Source of the DNA: Odobenus rosmarus divergens
Lineage: Eukaryota > Chordata > Mammalia > Carnivora > Odobenidae
DNA: 64,000 nucleotides
NCBI RefSeq assembly: GCF_000321225.1
Contig: NW_004451515.1
Location: 424,457-488,456 of the forward strand
Direction: 5' to 3'
The position numbers and the translations under genes are program-made. The notes below the pieces were generated by a model. The model saw only the letters and a list, made by a program, of their open reading frames with translations, made no database searches and was not told where the DNA came from. The stretch's first letter is position 1; each line of letters begins with the position of its first letter. This document shows, one piece after another, positions 21,879-34,269 of this stretch.

Positions 21879-22065
21879 TTTTTTTTAAGTTTTTATTTAT
21901 TTTGAGAGAAAGCACAAGCAGAGACAGAGGGAGAGAGAGAATCTCAAGCAGCCTCCACACCTAGCTCAGAGCCTGATGCAGGGCTCGATCTCACGACCCT
22001 GAGATCATGACCTGAGCCGAAACCAAGAGTTGGATGCTTAACCAACTGAGCCACCCAGGCGCCCC
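21879..22065 (-). mobile_element. Can-SINE, antisense
   Basis: A T-run, GA-rich middle and the reversed head 'gagccacccaggcgcccc' at the right end. Target duplication AAGAGCATTGAATTT (21865-21879) and AGGAGCATTGAACTT (22066-22080). Confidence 0.96.
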
Positions 22066-22080
22066 AGGAGCATTGAACTT

Positions 22081-24045
22081 CTGCTAGATGACTCTCAGAC
22101 ATACTTTTTCCATTGAAGTCTGTTATTTAAGAGGGGCATTTACAGAGTATGCATTAGGGGAAAGCAGCATAGATGGAAGGCAAACCCTTTAAGAAATTGG
22201 CTTCAGCCTAAGAGGTCTATTTTTGAAGGGAACTTAATCAAAACTTTTTTAAAATAGTTTTTAATTACAGGTTTGAAACTTTGTGTTATTTGTAATACCT
22301 TTTTAGAAACATGAAAATAGCATTGCTCTCTGTACCAACTTTGTGCTTTTCCATTTGGTAAACACTGATTTTATTTCTCTCCATGCCTGTAGGAGTAAAC
22401 CAAGCCAACTCAGCACTTCCTGTTTACCTCCTGGTTATACGTATCATAGACGGCGACAAACCTGATTCCTGAAATAAGCTCCCTTGGTTGACTTCTGCAT
22501 TTTCTGGTGAGGCAACCAGCCTGTCAATACTTGAACAATGAGTTTGGCTATCAAAGGCTTGTTCTGACATTACCCCTCCAAACTGTGGGTGGAAAGGAGA
22601 ATCACTTAATGTAATGGTAGGGATAACATAATAGTACGATTTACAGTTAAATGGGGGCATCACACAGTACCTTTCACTGGAGAATATCAAAACAGTTTCA
22701 ACTTTTAAGCTTGGAACGTGTGACACGAGTGAACACAAAGATAGCAAATAAGTGGGTTTCCTCTGGAAAGTCTCAGTGCTCAAAATATCTATTTTTTAAG
22801 GAAGAAAATTGAGTTTTATGTGTATTGAGTGACTAAAGTGTAAGCTTAGAAATATTTTATGTTTCCATCACAGTTTATTCTGCTTCGCATAAATCAGCAG
22901 AGCCAACCATAATTTACCATTTACTAGGGCTTTCTCCGTTGTGCTACACTCATGTCAGACACACCTTCGTACAAGTCCCTCCGGGTCAATAGTTTAGAAA
23001 TTCTGCCTCTTCCATCCCCTTCTCCTCTCAACACTTATGGAAATATATGCTAATTGGAACAGAAGCAGCCTACCCAGCTAATAGGGTTAGACCACTCCTA
23101 ACACAAGATTAATGAGATAGAAGTTTAAGGGAAAAATAACATTTCTCAAGCAGTAAGGGTGTAGATGCCAAGTAAAAGCCAACACCCCTTCCAGATCAGT
23201 CAGACCCCAAGCTTTGTTTTCCCTTGACTTCACTTAAAGGAGTCGAAGAGGAAATCTTGTCCATCCGGCCCTGCCCTGCCCTCTGTTGTCACCCTCTGAC
23301 GCAGCATAGCTGGCTCTCCCACCTTCCCTGAGGCCTCGGCTCGGCCAGTCACCATGGTGGAAGACAAGACCACAGACTCAAGATGTGGAGTGAGACCCCA
23401 CACACCACTTCCTAGGCAGACACGCCAAAAGGAATGCAGAGGCACAAACACACTGCAGGCGGCCCCCTGTATTCGTGGCAGCTTTTGCAGGTGTGTGATC
23501 GACGTGCATAAAGGAGGGCATTCAGAGACAACAGGTATTTAAAATCACAGATACTGGCAAGAAGTTCAGTTCAGTAAAATATTCTACATCCCCACTGTGT
23601 GACTGAACCATGGGTCAGCAGACAGTGAAAGGTATCAGGGGCTTAGAGAACAGTATTTGCTAAGAGGAAGAAAAGCCTAAGTATCTTATCAATTTGCCAA
23701 GACTGTAATTGACATAGTGTGGGACGAATCTATGTTACTGGGGACGAGGGGCTGGTTTCCTCCAGATTCCCACCTCTCTCAGGGTCCAAAGGCAGCCTGT
23801 ACCCGTGGCACATGCACAGCTCTTTCTACATGCCCTAAATTCTTCCACTACTTACCAATCACACTGGAAATAAATTTTGCACATTTAAAAAGTGATGTTC
23901 TTTCACTTTAGTTTCTAAATATTCTCCACCGGCATTCAGGCTCCTTGGAGAAATAGAGGATTCAGGACTGTGGCAGGGAAAGGTGCATGGGACGTCTCTC
24001 AGCCCGGAACATCCTAATTCGACAGAAAATGAGAAATTGCTCCTG
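22081..24045. other. Single-copy stretch, nothing recognised
   Basis: No repeat family or coding exon is recognised. The longest frame (119 codons, minus 22424-22783) has no family resemblance. This is one of the longer repeat-poor stretches of the left half. Confidence 0.5.
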
Positions 24046-24049
24046 AACT

Positions 24050-24396
24050 ATGGGAACATGTCAGAAATGGGAGCTTGAAGAGGCTCTCACTTGCCAGATC
24101 TGGGACAATTTGTCCAAATAAATAATGATAGTAAGGGGTTATCACCCACAGAATAAAATAAATATCCTTGAGTCCATACAATGTAAATAAGTAAAACAAA
24201 AAATACAGGAGAAAGCAAAAGCTCTTCTTCTGCTATAGAATGCCAACTAATAAATATAGATGGAATCATCAACAAGGGAGAAAGACTGATAAGAGGTGGA
24301 TATTTACATAGTCTCAAATTATCTCCCCACAAATTACTCATTAATTACAAATGAAAGCTAATAACAAGGAAAAACCCGATGTCCTTTCAATTATTC
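24050..24396 (+). repeat. Old L1 3'-UTR relic (L1M type)
   Basis: The succession 'gggacaatttgtccaaataa', 'tatccttgagtccatacaat', 'atgccaactaataaatatag', 'catagtctcaaattatctcc' and 'attactcattaattacaaat' matches the pattern of ancient L1 3' UTRs in sense orientation. No ORF part remains. A SINE abuts its right side. Confidence 0.7.
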
Positions 24397-24412
24397 ATTG
24401 CAGATACTGGAG

Positions 24413-24611
24413 TTTTTTTAAAGATTTTATTTATTTATTTGACAGAGAGAGAGAGAGCACACGTGCACACACACAAGCAGGGGGAGTGGCAGAGGGAGAA
24501 GCAGGCTCCCTGGCTGAGCGGAGAGCCCGATGTGGGGCTCGATCCCAGGACCCCGGGATCATGACCTGAGCCGAAGGCAGCCGCTTAACTATCTGAGCCA
24601 CCCAGGTGCCC
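24413..24611 (-). mobile_element. Can-SINE, antisense
   Basis: A T-run, 'gacagagagagagagagcac', arctoid-type body 'tgacctgagccgaaggcagc', and the reversed head ending at 'gagccacccaggtgccc'. A short target duplication ATTGCAGAT (24397-24405 and 24613-24621) is plausible, but its edge does not abut the T-run exactly. Confidence 0.95.
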
Positions 24612-24645
24612 AATTGCAGATGTCGTTAATTAAAATATGTTTTTA

Positions 24646-24836
24646 GGGGCACCTGGGTGGCTCAGTCAGTTAAGGGGCTGCCTTTGGCTCAGGTCATGAT
24701 CCCAGGGTCCTGGGATCAAGCCCCGCGTCAGGCTCCCCACTCAGCCAGGGAGCCTGCTTCTTCTTCTGCCCCTTCCCCCTGCTCCTTCTCTCTCTCTCGC
24801 TCTCTCTCTCTCAAATAAATAACCTTTTAAAAAATA
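24646..24836 (+). mobile_element. Can-SINE, sense
   Basis: Head GGGGCACCTGGGTGGCTCAG, body 'catgatcccagggtcctggg', CT-rich middle at 24783-24812 and tail 'caaataaataaccttttaaa'. The duplicated target TTAAAATATGTTTTTA (24630-24645) recurs as AATAAAATATGTTTCTA (24838-24854), which is also the target of the next SINE. Confidence 0.96.
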
Positions 24837-24856
24837 TAATAAAATATGTTTCTATC

Positions 24857-25074
24857 GGGGCACCTGGATGGCTCAGCCGGTTGGGCATCCAACTCTGGAT
24901 TTCCAATCAGGTCGTGATGTCAGGGTCCCAGGATTGAGCCCCATGTCAGGCTCCCTGCTAGGCACTGAGCCTGCTTGAAGATTCTCTCTCCCTCTCCCTT
25001 TGCCCCTCACCCTGCTCATGTGTGCTCTCTCTCTCTCTCTAAAATAAAAGAATAAATCTTAAAAAAAAAAAAAG
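24857..25074 (+). mobile_element. Can-SINE, sense, on the neighbour's target duplication
   Basis: A second sense SINEC directly downstream, with head GGGGCACCTGGATGGCTCAG and an uninterrupted A-tail at 25061-25073. It inserted into the right duplication of the previous SINE, giving a third copy of the target AAAATATGT at 25078-25086. Confidence 0.95.
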
Positions 25075-25739
25075 GAAAAAATATGTATTGTTTTGGTTCA
25101 CAAATGGTTAAGTGCTTCTTTTGCTTTAATTCTGTCATCAGGCCATGCCATTAAATAAGAAACACAGAAATTCATTTATAACAGTTGAAAGAATATGTCC
25201 AATGATGACGAATCCTTTGATAAAACATACTTTGGGTAAATGCCTAATTCAGCTCTTTTTGTTTAGACTCAATCTGGAAACCGTTCTCCCCTCCAAAAGC
25301 CAGAAGAGGCTAACTCTGTGGCACAGCAGAGACAGACAGGAGCAGAACTCCGAGCCCTGGGGTCAGAGGGGGTAGAGGGAGACTGGGAGCTTCGGGGCAG
25401 TGGGGGCAGAGGGGTCTGTTCCCAGATGGCACCTGACTTCCACCTGGTCCCTTCCCTAGTGAGGAGTCTGGCCCTCTTTATTTCCCCTCTTGTGGTCTCT
25501 GGGAGACCAGCAACACTGTTTTCGGTTGCAGTGTTGGTTAGGGATCAGCAGCCCGCGGGATGCTGGGGTCCAGAGAGGGCAGCCCGGGTAAGCAGGCCGC
25601 CTAGATAATGCTGGCTCAGCTGGGCTCCCAGCCACCCGGTTATGTGACGGACTGCACTCACATTCCGGGGGGACAGTACCGGCACCTCAGAGACGGCATT
25701 CAGACGTTAAAATACACACCCACAAAACAGCCATCCCAG

Positions 25740-25925
25740 ACCCCTAATCTTACTTTATGACCAAACTGTAATTACATTACAGCAATTACTTGAATATTAC
25801 ATTTTTATTACTGTTATGTCATTATGTCTACTAGGAAAAAAATATGCCTACTTTAACCAATAAAATTCTTAATGACTCATTTAAGCTGTGTCTACATGAA
25901 ACCCCTGACTTAAACATTTTGGTCA
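25740..25925. promoter_or_regulatory. Candidate conserved non-coding block with homeodomain-type sites
   Basis: An AT-rich block bounded by GC-richer DNA. It holds the imperfect palindrome GTAATTACATTACAGCAATTAC (25768-25789), in which GTAATT and AATTAC are reverse complements, plus further ATTAC, TAAT and ATTA cores. TAATTA-type cores are the usual DNA targets of homeodomain proteins. No repeat family explains the block. A regulatory role is inference from composition only. Confidence 0.35.
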
Positions 25926-28900
25926 AAATAATTTTTCAGGCCTGGGGGAAGAAGAGGGTTAATCTTCACCTCCATGATTGACCAAAAAGCAGGAAGACTT
26001 CCATTTGTAGATGTACTTCTAGAGATGGAAAAGTCCTAGCCCAGGATAGTCAGAAAGTTACGATGGTTACGCTTAAGAGCTGTATTTATAAAGCCATTAA
26101 TTCTTTATCATCTGTTGATCAGTTTTAACTACTGACAAAAAGTAGAGCTGAGATCTCAGGAAACATCCGCCTCTCCATCCTCACATGCATGGAGGCACAT
26201 TTGATATACTTCGAAAATGTCGAGTCGGTCCAACTGCGGAAGGATTCTTTACAGGCCGAGTAGGCCAGTTTTGCAGCCCTTTCTCTCTGGGAGACAGTGA
26301 TTTATTTAGAACTCACTCAGGACACTCCCCAAATAAAGTTACTCATGTGAGGTACGTAGGTTTTTTAATCATTATAATTATATTTTACTTCATTACCTCT
26401 TTTTAGGTAGCATCTCATTTTCTGAATGCCTTATCTTATCTTGCTTAAGATATCAGGCTGTCAAACTGAGTACATTTTCTCAGTGGGGGGGGACCCTCTG
26501 AGCCTAACCGCTTCCAGCTTAACCCAAACTGTGTCCTTTCCTAAGCAGCGCAGGCCTAGACAAGCATAGCGTGCTGTCTTTCTCAGAAATAATTCTACAC
26601 TTTGAGAGTCAGAATTTAGACCCTTGAATTTGGAGAATTGACCATATGAGCTGACTAAGTCAAAATATCCAGATTTAACTGCTTTTGAATTTTATCCACA
26701 CATATTTTACCCCCAAATAGTCTACGTATTGAACAAACACCTTCCTTCGAGAAAATGAAGTTGGCTAACAGGTTTTGCTTCCCCTCGGTAAACCAAGCCC
26801 AAGGTTTGTTCTTTGCCTCATTTTTCTTAATCCTTTTGGCAAATATATGTCCTATATAATTCAGTGCCTAATTCTAAAGTTATGTGCATCTGCTGGACAT
26901 ATACACTGTTAAACATTCATGACTGCCTACAAATGTGAAAAGTATTACCAGGTCTATTTTTAACATTGTTTTGGCAAGGCTGTTGCTGTGGGGGAAAAAA
27001 AATCCTATAGAATCTTAATGAGAAAACTGAATGAATCTTTGAAATGTGGTTGTGATTCTCTCACTTATTAAGTGGTGATGTCACTGAAAAGCAAGAAACT
27101 GTAGCCTCCCTCATTTGCCGGCATGCTCTAGGGCTACACCAGAAGGGAAATGAAACTGATCTTGAGTACGGTTTGTGCTGAACTGTGCCTTCTCCCACTG
27201 CTCTGGGGGCCACATACATCCCTGCACAGGACACGTCTCGCACACTTGGTCTCTCATCTCTGCGGGCCTGTGTCAATGGAAGGGTGCACTGTCTGCATGT
27301 GTTTTTTTATGGAACGTGATCTGCCCACTGGCTCTTTCTCTGTTCATTACCCACATTCGTGTGAGAGAAAATAACCACCTTGTTGCAGCTGTTGGAGCAA
27401 GACAGCAGTTCCCTCCAGCTCACCTGAGTCCCCGGGGTCACTTTATTAGTGAGTGGCAAGAAGCCCAAAGAAGTCTGGCAGGAGGGGAGAATGTGAGCCT
27501 ATGAAGGAGGCCTTTCCTCCTGTCCTCGCTCCCAACCCCCACCTCTCTCCAGACCTCCTTGCCACCCAACATTTGATTCCTACCTGTCCAGTCCCAAGGG
27601 GGGCATGAGACCTAGCGGAACAAGATGTCAGGCTGTTTGGTTCTGGGCAGCAAGTGGGCTGGCTGGGGCACCAGGCCAGGGGGCCCACGGGGACACACGC
27701 TTCTGGCTCGGGCTTCGCTTGCCAAGCCTTGTGTCCCTGCACTGACTTGTGTCAGCCAAGAGCAAGGTGCCCTCAGAGGGAGCATCGTTTCTCGTTTCTC
27801 TATTTTGAGGAGGCACTTCTTGTCATCCTTCTGCCCTGACAGGACACGTTTTTCTGGTTTGTATCAACTTTCTGTGTGTGCTTACAGGAGCCCCGGGACT
27901 GGTCCTGCAGGAATGACGCCATAGCATACAGAGGGGGAAGAGTTCTGCTGCTTAAATGTTGGCTGGGTCAGCAGTCAGTATTAATGGTGTCATTACTTCT
28001 AGGGAAAAAGTGCTACAGAAGAAGTTGTTTTGTCCCGGACAAAATGGCTCATTGCTCCAAAGCCCCAGGATCACGCCTAGCTTCAGGAGGAGGCTTTTTC
28101 ATTGTCGTTCAGCCTAAAGCCTACAGAACCAGTCTCTACAGAGAGCACCATGTTCTGTTCAGATTCGAGACCAGTTTGATTCTGGCATTAGGGGAAATGG
28201 AATGTAAGGGGTAGCCTACCTGTTCTCCATAAATCTGCCATAAAACCATGGGATCACTGGAGCTTAGAGCAGAAAGAAGCCTTGAGCCCTGTAAGGTCCA
28301 GTAGCCACTTTCCAAGATGGGCCCACAAACTTGAGGCACTGGCCCTCACTGGCCTCAGCCCCCAAGCCTGCTTCTCCCCCCACATCCATTCTTCCCCCAT
28401 CCTGGTGCTCTAGCTCTTGGAGCGGGGGGAGAGGATTCTGATTCTTGGGCACGAACCCACTGGTGTTCCACTTCCTTCCACAAGTCCTTTGGGAAAGGCT
28501 TCTCTGACATCAATAACCCAGTGATGTCTACCATTCACATAAAAGGATGTGATGGCTCAAATCCTCTCCACTGGCCATCCATGATTTCCAGAGGCTTCCA
28601 AAGGAACTAGTCCAGTCCTTGACCCAGTCCCAACCAAGCCAGCATGACACCCATTCTCACCAATGCTAGAGGACTCTGCATTTTTGCCTTGGCTTCCGGG
28701 GATCCTTTCCAGTCCACTGAGATGATAGAAGAACTCAGATTCTATCAATTCTCACCCCCCACCCCACCCCCAGGACACTCTTGTTTCCACCCCCTTCACC
28801 CTCTGACTGAGATCCAGCTTCAGCTTGGTGGAAAAAGTCCCCCGGAGCCAGCCTCCTGAATGTTTCCTCTTCAGAGAGACTCCTGCTAGGCCCCACCCAG

Positions 28901-29149
28901 CAGCTCAGACTTGTGCACAGATACCCCAGCCCAGAGCCCTGTCTGGACAGTGATCTGGACTAGTGCCCATCTCCTGTGGAGACAGCCCTACCCTCCTTTT
29001 AGTTTTGCTAACTCCGGCACCATGCATTTATTTATTCCTTTCTTCTGCCCTTCACCCCCACTGAAGTCCCAGATGCCTCGCAGCAAAAGCTACGCTAGAG
29101 ACGACACATGGCATTTGAACCCACCCGTGGAAGTCTCTTTGTCTTTGCA

Positions 29150-29400
29150 AGAAGGATATTAATTTGGCAGGTTAATTTGGTAAATCTATAAATCAAGCAT
29201 GGGGATTCTGACTTCAAACTATTATATTTATGATGCTGCATATTAGTTTAACAGATTCCACAGAAAGAATTCATTTGTTACAATAATGTTTTTATAAACC
29301 TCAAATAAATATTGGCTTTCCTTTTGGAGACTGCCTCTGACACACTAATATATTATTCTTATATTACAAACTCACCTAAGATCTGAACAAGACACCATTT
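29150..29400. other. AT-rich island, possible conserved non-coding element
   Basis: About 250 bp rich in TAATTTG, TTTATAA and AATATT motifs lies between flanks that are clearly richer in G and C. No repeat consensus is recognised. Such compositional islands often mark conserved enhancers, but this is only a suggestion. Confidence 0.3.
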
Positions 29401-29589
29401 GATGTGACATTCCGTCCTCCCGCTCAAGAGTTGGCTGGGGAAGAGCCCCTCAGGGCTGGCCACCATATTGTTCTTCTCGGTGACCAGTTGCATATGCTTC
29501 TGCCATTGACTGAGATACCGAGCTCAGCCTTGATGATTAGTTCTACCTGATTGATTTTTGGCTAAGTAATCTACAAGCTCTGTTATCTG

Positions 29590-30062
29590 TTAGCTACTGT
29601 CACATAACATACACTCCCAAACTCAGCTTAATCCAGTAAAGCTCTTATTGTTGATGAGTCCAGAGTTTGTCTACTCTCAGCTGGCTTCATCATGCATCTG
29701 TGATCTGCTGTGGGTTGGTAAGCAGCTGTGTTCTTCTTGGCTGGACACTTGGGAGTCAGGTGACTACGTCTGGCATAGGATGGCCATGGCTGAGACAACT
29801 GGTCTCTTCTCCATGGCCTTACCCACCAGCAGTTAGCAAGAATCCATGAGAGAGAGGAAGCTCACCAGGTCTCTTGAGTCCTAGGCTCAGAACTGGTATG
29901 GTGTCACTTCTGCCATTTTCTATTGACCAAAACAAACCAAAGACCTGCCCAGATTCCAGGGGTGGGGAAAAAAAGTTCTTCTTTAACTGCAAAGTGACCT
30001 TGCAAAGGGTGTGGACAGGGAAGAGTGACAAAGTGTGGATATTTTTGAAGTCAATCTACCAA
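29590..30062 (-). mobile_element. Old LTR-like repeat, antisense
   Basis: The motifs run in the same order as in the 20.1-21.0 kb repeat: 'gctactgtcacataacatac', 'cttaatccagtaaagctctt', 'tcacttctgccattttctat', 'ccagattccaggggtgggga', and a final 'tcaatctacca'. This is the reverse complement of an ancient LTR, strongly diverged. Short frames inside it (29648-30031) are not genes. Confidence 0.6.
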
Positions 30063-30149
30063 AGCTTTGTTAATAGCTTTTATTTTCTTAAATCTAAATG
30101 TAGGTGATTGACTGAATGTCTTTATAATGCTAAATCTCTTTCAGTTGTA

Positions 30150-30300
30150 TTTTTTTTACATAATGTGCCAGCTAAGGAAACTAGAGACTCTCGCAGGTTA
30201 AATTGCTTGCCAGGAGCTAGTAAGTGGCAGCACAGGACTAGAATCCAGGTTTTCCAATGGCAAGTTCAGAGCTATTTCCAATATTCCACTCAGATGACCC
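30150..30300 (+). repeat. MIR SINE relic
   Basis: 'gctaaggaaactagagactc' followed by 'aattgcttgccaggagctag' and 'agcacaggactagaatccag' is the MIR core and 3' half in plus orientation. Confidence 0.8.
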
Positions 30301-32285
30301 CCTTTGGCCTGTGGCATGCATTTATAAAAATAGTTTCTTGCCTGGGGGGGGGAGCAGTGTGTAGCCATGTGGTGAGGTGGGGGTGAGGCTCATTGCTCCA
30401 AATCAAGCCTGACCCCATGGTCCTGGTCTCTGTATCCCCTTAGCACAGTATTGGAACCCCCAAGCCAAATAATCCCGGAAAGATACTGTACTCTACACAC
30501 CACCCTTGGACACTACATTAAAGACTGATTCTGTGACTCTTGCTCACTTGAATTCTCTTACTTCTTGCTAAATCCGGGTCTTCCAGCTATGCCCCACCTT
30601 AGCACTTTTGTCTCTTTCTACTGTCATGCTTCAACTTCTGGCTGCATATCCCAAGCTCAGACCCGCTGCTTGCACCCTCAACCCCCTGCCCTCCTTTTCT
30701 GGAGGTCTTCTTGACATCTAAGGGTTATTGATTTCTTTCCCAGGACCCTGGCCCTCGTCCAGTTTCTATGGGATCAGCTGGTGACCTCACACGCTGCTCA
30801 GGTGTGCTGGAAACCATTTAAATGCAACCGCTGGCCTTGGAGTTTTAATAAGAAACTTGACCTGGAACTCCGAGCTCTGTAGCAACTTGGTGGCAGCTCA
30901 GTGCCGGCTGGTGTGTTGCTTCCCCCCTGCTCCAATCCTATGGAAGGACTGTAGAGGGTCGGGGTTCTGAGGGTTTGGGCACAGGCTGTGGCACAGCAGC
31001 TCCTGGGTCCGGAGGGCACAGCTTTGCTCAAGCCAGCCTCCCTCCTTTTCCTCCCTGGCAGGTGTTTGTTCTCCTGACATCTTCACTAGGGACCGTATGC
31101 TCGAGATGCAACAGGGGAGGCCAGGTCTGGGGCGAAGAGAAAAAGGTGTGAGGCACTTAGAGGTCGCGCCAGACGCTGCCCTTCGCCTCACACAGACACC
31201 ACCTGCCTGCCCGACGCTGCTAGCAAGACCAGAAGGGGTGGAGTGTCTGCCTGTAACAGCTGAGTGAAAGGGTGTCCCCTTATAGGAGGAAGAAAAAGAC
31301 TCTTCAAGGTTTGCTCGAGAATGATGAGACGTGGCAGGTCTGAAAGAATTCTTGGCCTCTCGCTCACCACTCCCAGATCTGATAGCGAAGTGGCGGTGTG
31401 CGCAAGACAAGGGGGTGAGAACCGCTTGCTTATTTGCAGTGTGCTTCGGGGAAAGGGGTGGGTTCTCAACAACAAACAAACAAAAACATACAAAAATCCT
31501 GACACTCAATAAATAGACCATTTCCAGTAACCAAAGACGACACGTTCCTGGGAGCTCCCGAGCCCCTTCTGTTTGTTGCTGTTCTCCAATTAGCCGAGAA
31601 TGCCCGCAGATTGTGCTAACGCAGCACTAAGCCCCCGTGCCAAACACCTTCTCAGGTTTTTTTCCCCTCTGCATTTTGCTAATCCCTGGATGAAACATAA
31701 TCTCCGAGAAATGTTCAAGGTTGGATACAACGGGGAGGAACTCAGCGCTGGCTCCCACCCAGTGGAAATAATATGCCATTGGACTCGACAAGGCAGGAAT
31801 AAGGATGTTGAACAAATATGCTCTCTGCAGCCCTCCTTAGCAACCACTGGTTGCTTTCCGCAGCAGCCCTAGATCTCCTCGAGTTGTGCCTTCTGCTCCC
31901 AGCTTGCAGCACCTGAGAGAGGTTTTAGAAGAGGTAAACAGGCAGGGAAGTCAACGAGCACAAAAGTCCAATCAGGAAAAGAATGGAAAGAGAACGAAGT
32001 CCTTTATTCCCCTCGAGGGCAAAATGGAAGTAATAAAAACATGTATATGTCATGAATACATAATTCTATTTAATAATTAAACTCCAGCAACATGCAGGCA
32101 TAATTCTTGTTTGCTTTCTCTGGATCCAGAGGAAAACCTTTCTCCCTGTTGTGGTTTCGAGGTGGGATTTCTGAACGAGAAGTTCAGGTCTCGACTGATC
32201 CCTGTCATCTGTGTTCTGATGATGGTAAGAGAAAGGAGATCGGAGAATGGGACAGAACTTTCTGTAGTGAAGAGAGAGGGAGAGA
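30301..32285. other. Single-copy stretch, moderately GC-rich
   Basis: It holds the longest frame of the window (207 codons, minus 30898-31521). That frame shows no domain, no plausible splice or start context and heavy overlap with other frames. A few CpG clusters occur near 31150-31220 but do not amount to a CpG island. The block 31590-31830 has no repeat signature and could be a conserved element. Confidence 0.45.
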
Positions 32286-32480
32286 AAGTCATCTAAGAGT
32301 ACTTACGATATTACACATACCATTATCTGACATATACACACATACGCAAATGTTTATCTCTCTTTCAATCCTTACAGCAAAACAAACCCTTCTTTTTTAC
32401 AGATGAGAATCTGAGGTGCAGAGGGGTTTGAGGACACACAGATTGAACCAAGGGGAGAATTGGAGATCCTTATATGATTC
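32286..32480 (+). repeat. MIR SINE relic
   Basis: 'ttacgatattacacatacca', then 'ttacagatgagaatctgagg' and 'cagattgaaccaaggggaga' follow the MIR plus-strand order, with the core well preserved. Confidence 0.8.
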
Positions 32481-33179
32481 TAGACAGAAAACGGAGCTCC
32501 GAGCGGTTAGAGAGGCAAAACTCGAGGTTAAAAACTAATCGTAGCAAATCTGTCTACTTTCAGATAGCCAAAAGGCAAGTAAATCATAAAACCTGGCCAA
32601 AGTTCTAGACCTTTTCCTGAGGGCTTAGAAACACTCAGCCGAGATCTTGCGTCTCCATCAGTTACGGTGAAGAAAACTGAGGCCTTATGATATACGTTTG
32701 CCTTAAATTTGTGCTGAAACTAAACCTAGAACAGGTCTCCCTACTCCTGTGGGTCCAGCTCTTGTGAAATCAGGGTGGATCTAAGTGGCCTCTAAGTGAC
32801 TTGCTCTGGGCCTCTTTCCTTTCCACTGAAACCATGAACTGCTTGCTCTCTGGCCCCCAGGCCACGAAGCCAAACACGGCCACTGGCCCCAGCCCCGGCT
32901 CGTAGGGCTGCTGTGAATGTGTGCAAACCTGGCAACCGCTCCGGCTTCCTGCGGACCATCCAAGACCCTCTGAAACAGCCTTTCTTCTTCCATCCATTGA
33001 GCCCTCGACGTGCCAAGCCCAGGACCACACAGCGGCACACAGAGGATGCAACTTCTACAGTGTTTCCTCAGTCAAGCCGAGTGAAGCTCAGCTCAGGGCA
33101 GATTTCCAGTTAACTGTGGGAGTCTCTCACCCCACCACCTGACACAGTTTGCCGAACTTTCCTGGACGTGGAGGCACTA

Positions 33180-33340
33180 TGAATTAGTAAGAACCTCCTG
33201 GGCTTTGAGTTCTGGTTCTGGTCCTGGTCCGCTGTCTGCTGTGGGGCATGACATTGACCTCTTTGGGCTTTGGTCTCTCACCCACATAAAATGGAGGTGA
33301 GAATTCCTCCCCAGCAGGATTGGAGGCAATGCCGAGAGCG
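33180..33340 (-). repeat. MIR SINE relic, antisense
   Basis: 'acctctttgggctttggtct' and 'cccacataaaatggaggtga' are the reverse complement of the MIR core. The element is truncated. Overlapping minus-strand frames are not genes. Confidence 0.65.
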
Positions 33341-33689
33341 CAGCCAGTGAGTGGGTCCCCTTCCGACAGCACCTTCCATTGTCATCAGCATTATCTCTAA
33401 CTCTGTCATGGATTCGGAGGATTTCTTTTTCCTGCCACAGTAAGCAATCACCAAAAGCCAAATGTTCCATCCACTCCCTGTCTTTCGGTTCTTTTTTGTT
33501 TTTCCTCTGATGATTTCCTCCAGAAAAGTATTTTGCCTGTCTCCTGGGTGAGTGTATTACTGGCCAAAATTTTTTTTTTTTTTTTGAAAGCCTTTGGCAG
33601 AGGGGAGCACACTTCTGCTAAAATGCCATCAGAGAAGAGAATGGAAGGGAGAGACAATAAAACCCCTTCTATCTAGGGAACCTTTTACA

Positions 33690-33880
33690 AACCACAGTGC
33701 TTCTGAATCCCACAGCAACCCTGAGAAGTGATCAGAGCCCAGACTGTCAGCCCATTTTGCAAATGAGAAAACTGAGGTTCGCAGAGATTGTGTGGCTTTC
33801 CTGGGGCACATAGCCAAGACATGATGAAGCCAAATCTCTAAAATAGGTCTCTGATTGCACATCAAGGCTTCTTCCACCGT
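33690..33880 (+). repeat. MIR SINE relic
   Basis: 'aatcccacagcaaccctgag', 'aaatgagaaaactgaggttc' and 'acatagccaagacatgatga' are in MIR order. A T16 run lies upstream at about 33569-33584, not obviously linked to it. Confidence 0.85.
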
Positions 33881-34179
33881 AGGGAACGTCTTCTGGGAGA
33901 AGTCCTTTTTCTTGTTCTAAACCAAAGGCAGGGGAGGTTTTCGACTATGGCCTAACGGTGTGGGAGTTGGGTCCTAGAGTGGCCCAGGCCTGCCTCGCAT
34001 CCAGCATTTGGCAAAGGGCTCTTGCTATAGCTTCCTTTCCCAGAACACAGGGAGTTAGGGCTCCTGCTTCTGAACTGGGCAGTGGGAGTACTCCAAATCT
34101 AGATTTGTTGAGTCCAGGATCTTATCCGTCAGCCCAACCTCACTCAAGTCTCCACTCGCTACTCCATGTGAAAATGATT

Positions 34180-34265
34180 ATCCTGCTTGGGCCTTAGTCT
34201 CCTCATCTGGTCCCTGGGAATAATAATGCCTACTTGTCTCTGTTGCAATGATGTATTCTCATATA
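34180..34265 (-). repeat. MIR SINE relic, antisense
   Basis: 'gggccttagtctcctcatct' and 'gggaataataatgcctactt' are the reverse complement of the MIR core. Confidence 0.75.
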
Positions 34266-34269
34266 TCAG

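Larger units (their letters stand above)
25091..29585. other. Repeat-poor single-copy stretch
   Basis: No SINE, L1 or clear gene. Frames of up to 112 codons (for example 27876-28214 plus) have no family resemblance and overlap others on both strands. This is the start of a nearly 20 kb stretch without any Can-SINE. Two AT-rich blocks, 25740-25925 and 29150-29400, stand out and are listed separately. Confidence 0.5.

Noticed and set aside
30898..31521. 207-codon minus-strand open frame, the longest of the window
   Set aside because: No domain, no compositional signature of coding sequence, and overlapping open frames on the same and opposite strands. Length is within what GC-rich noise gives in 64 kb.
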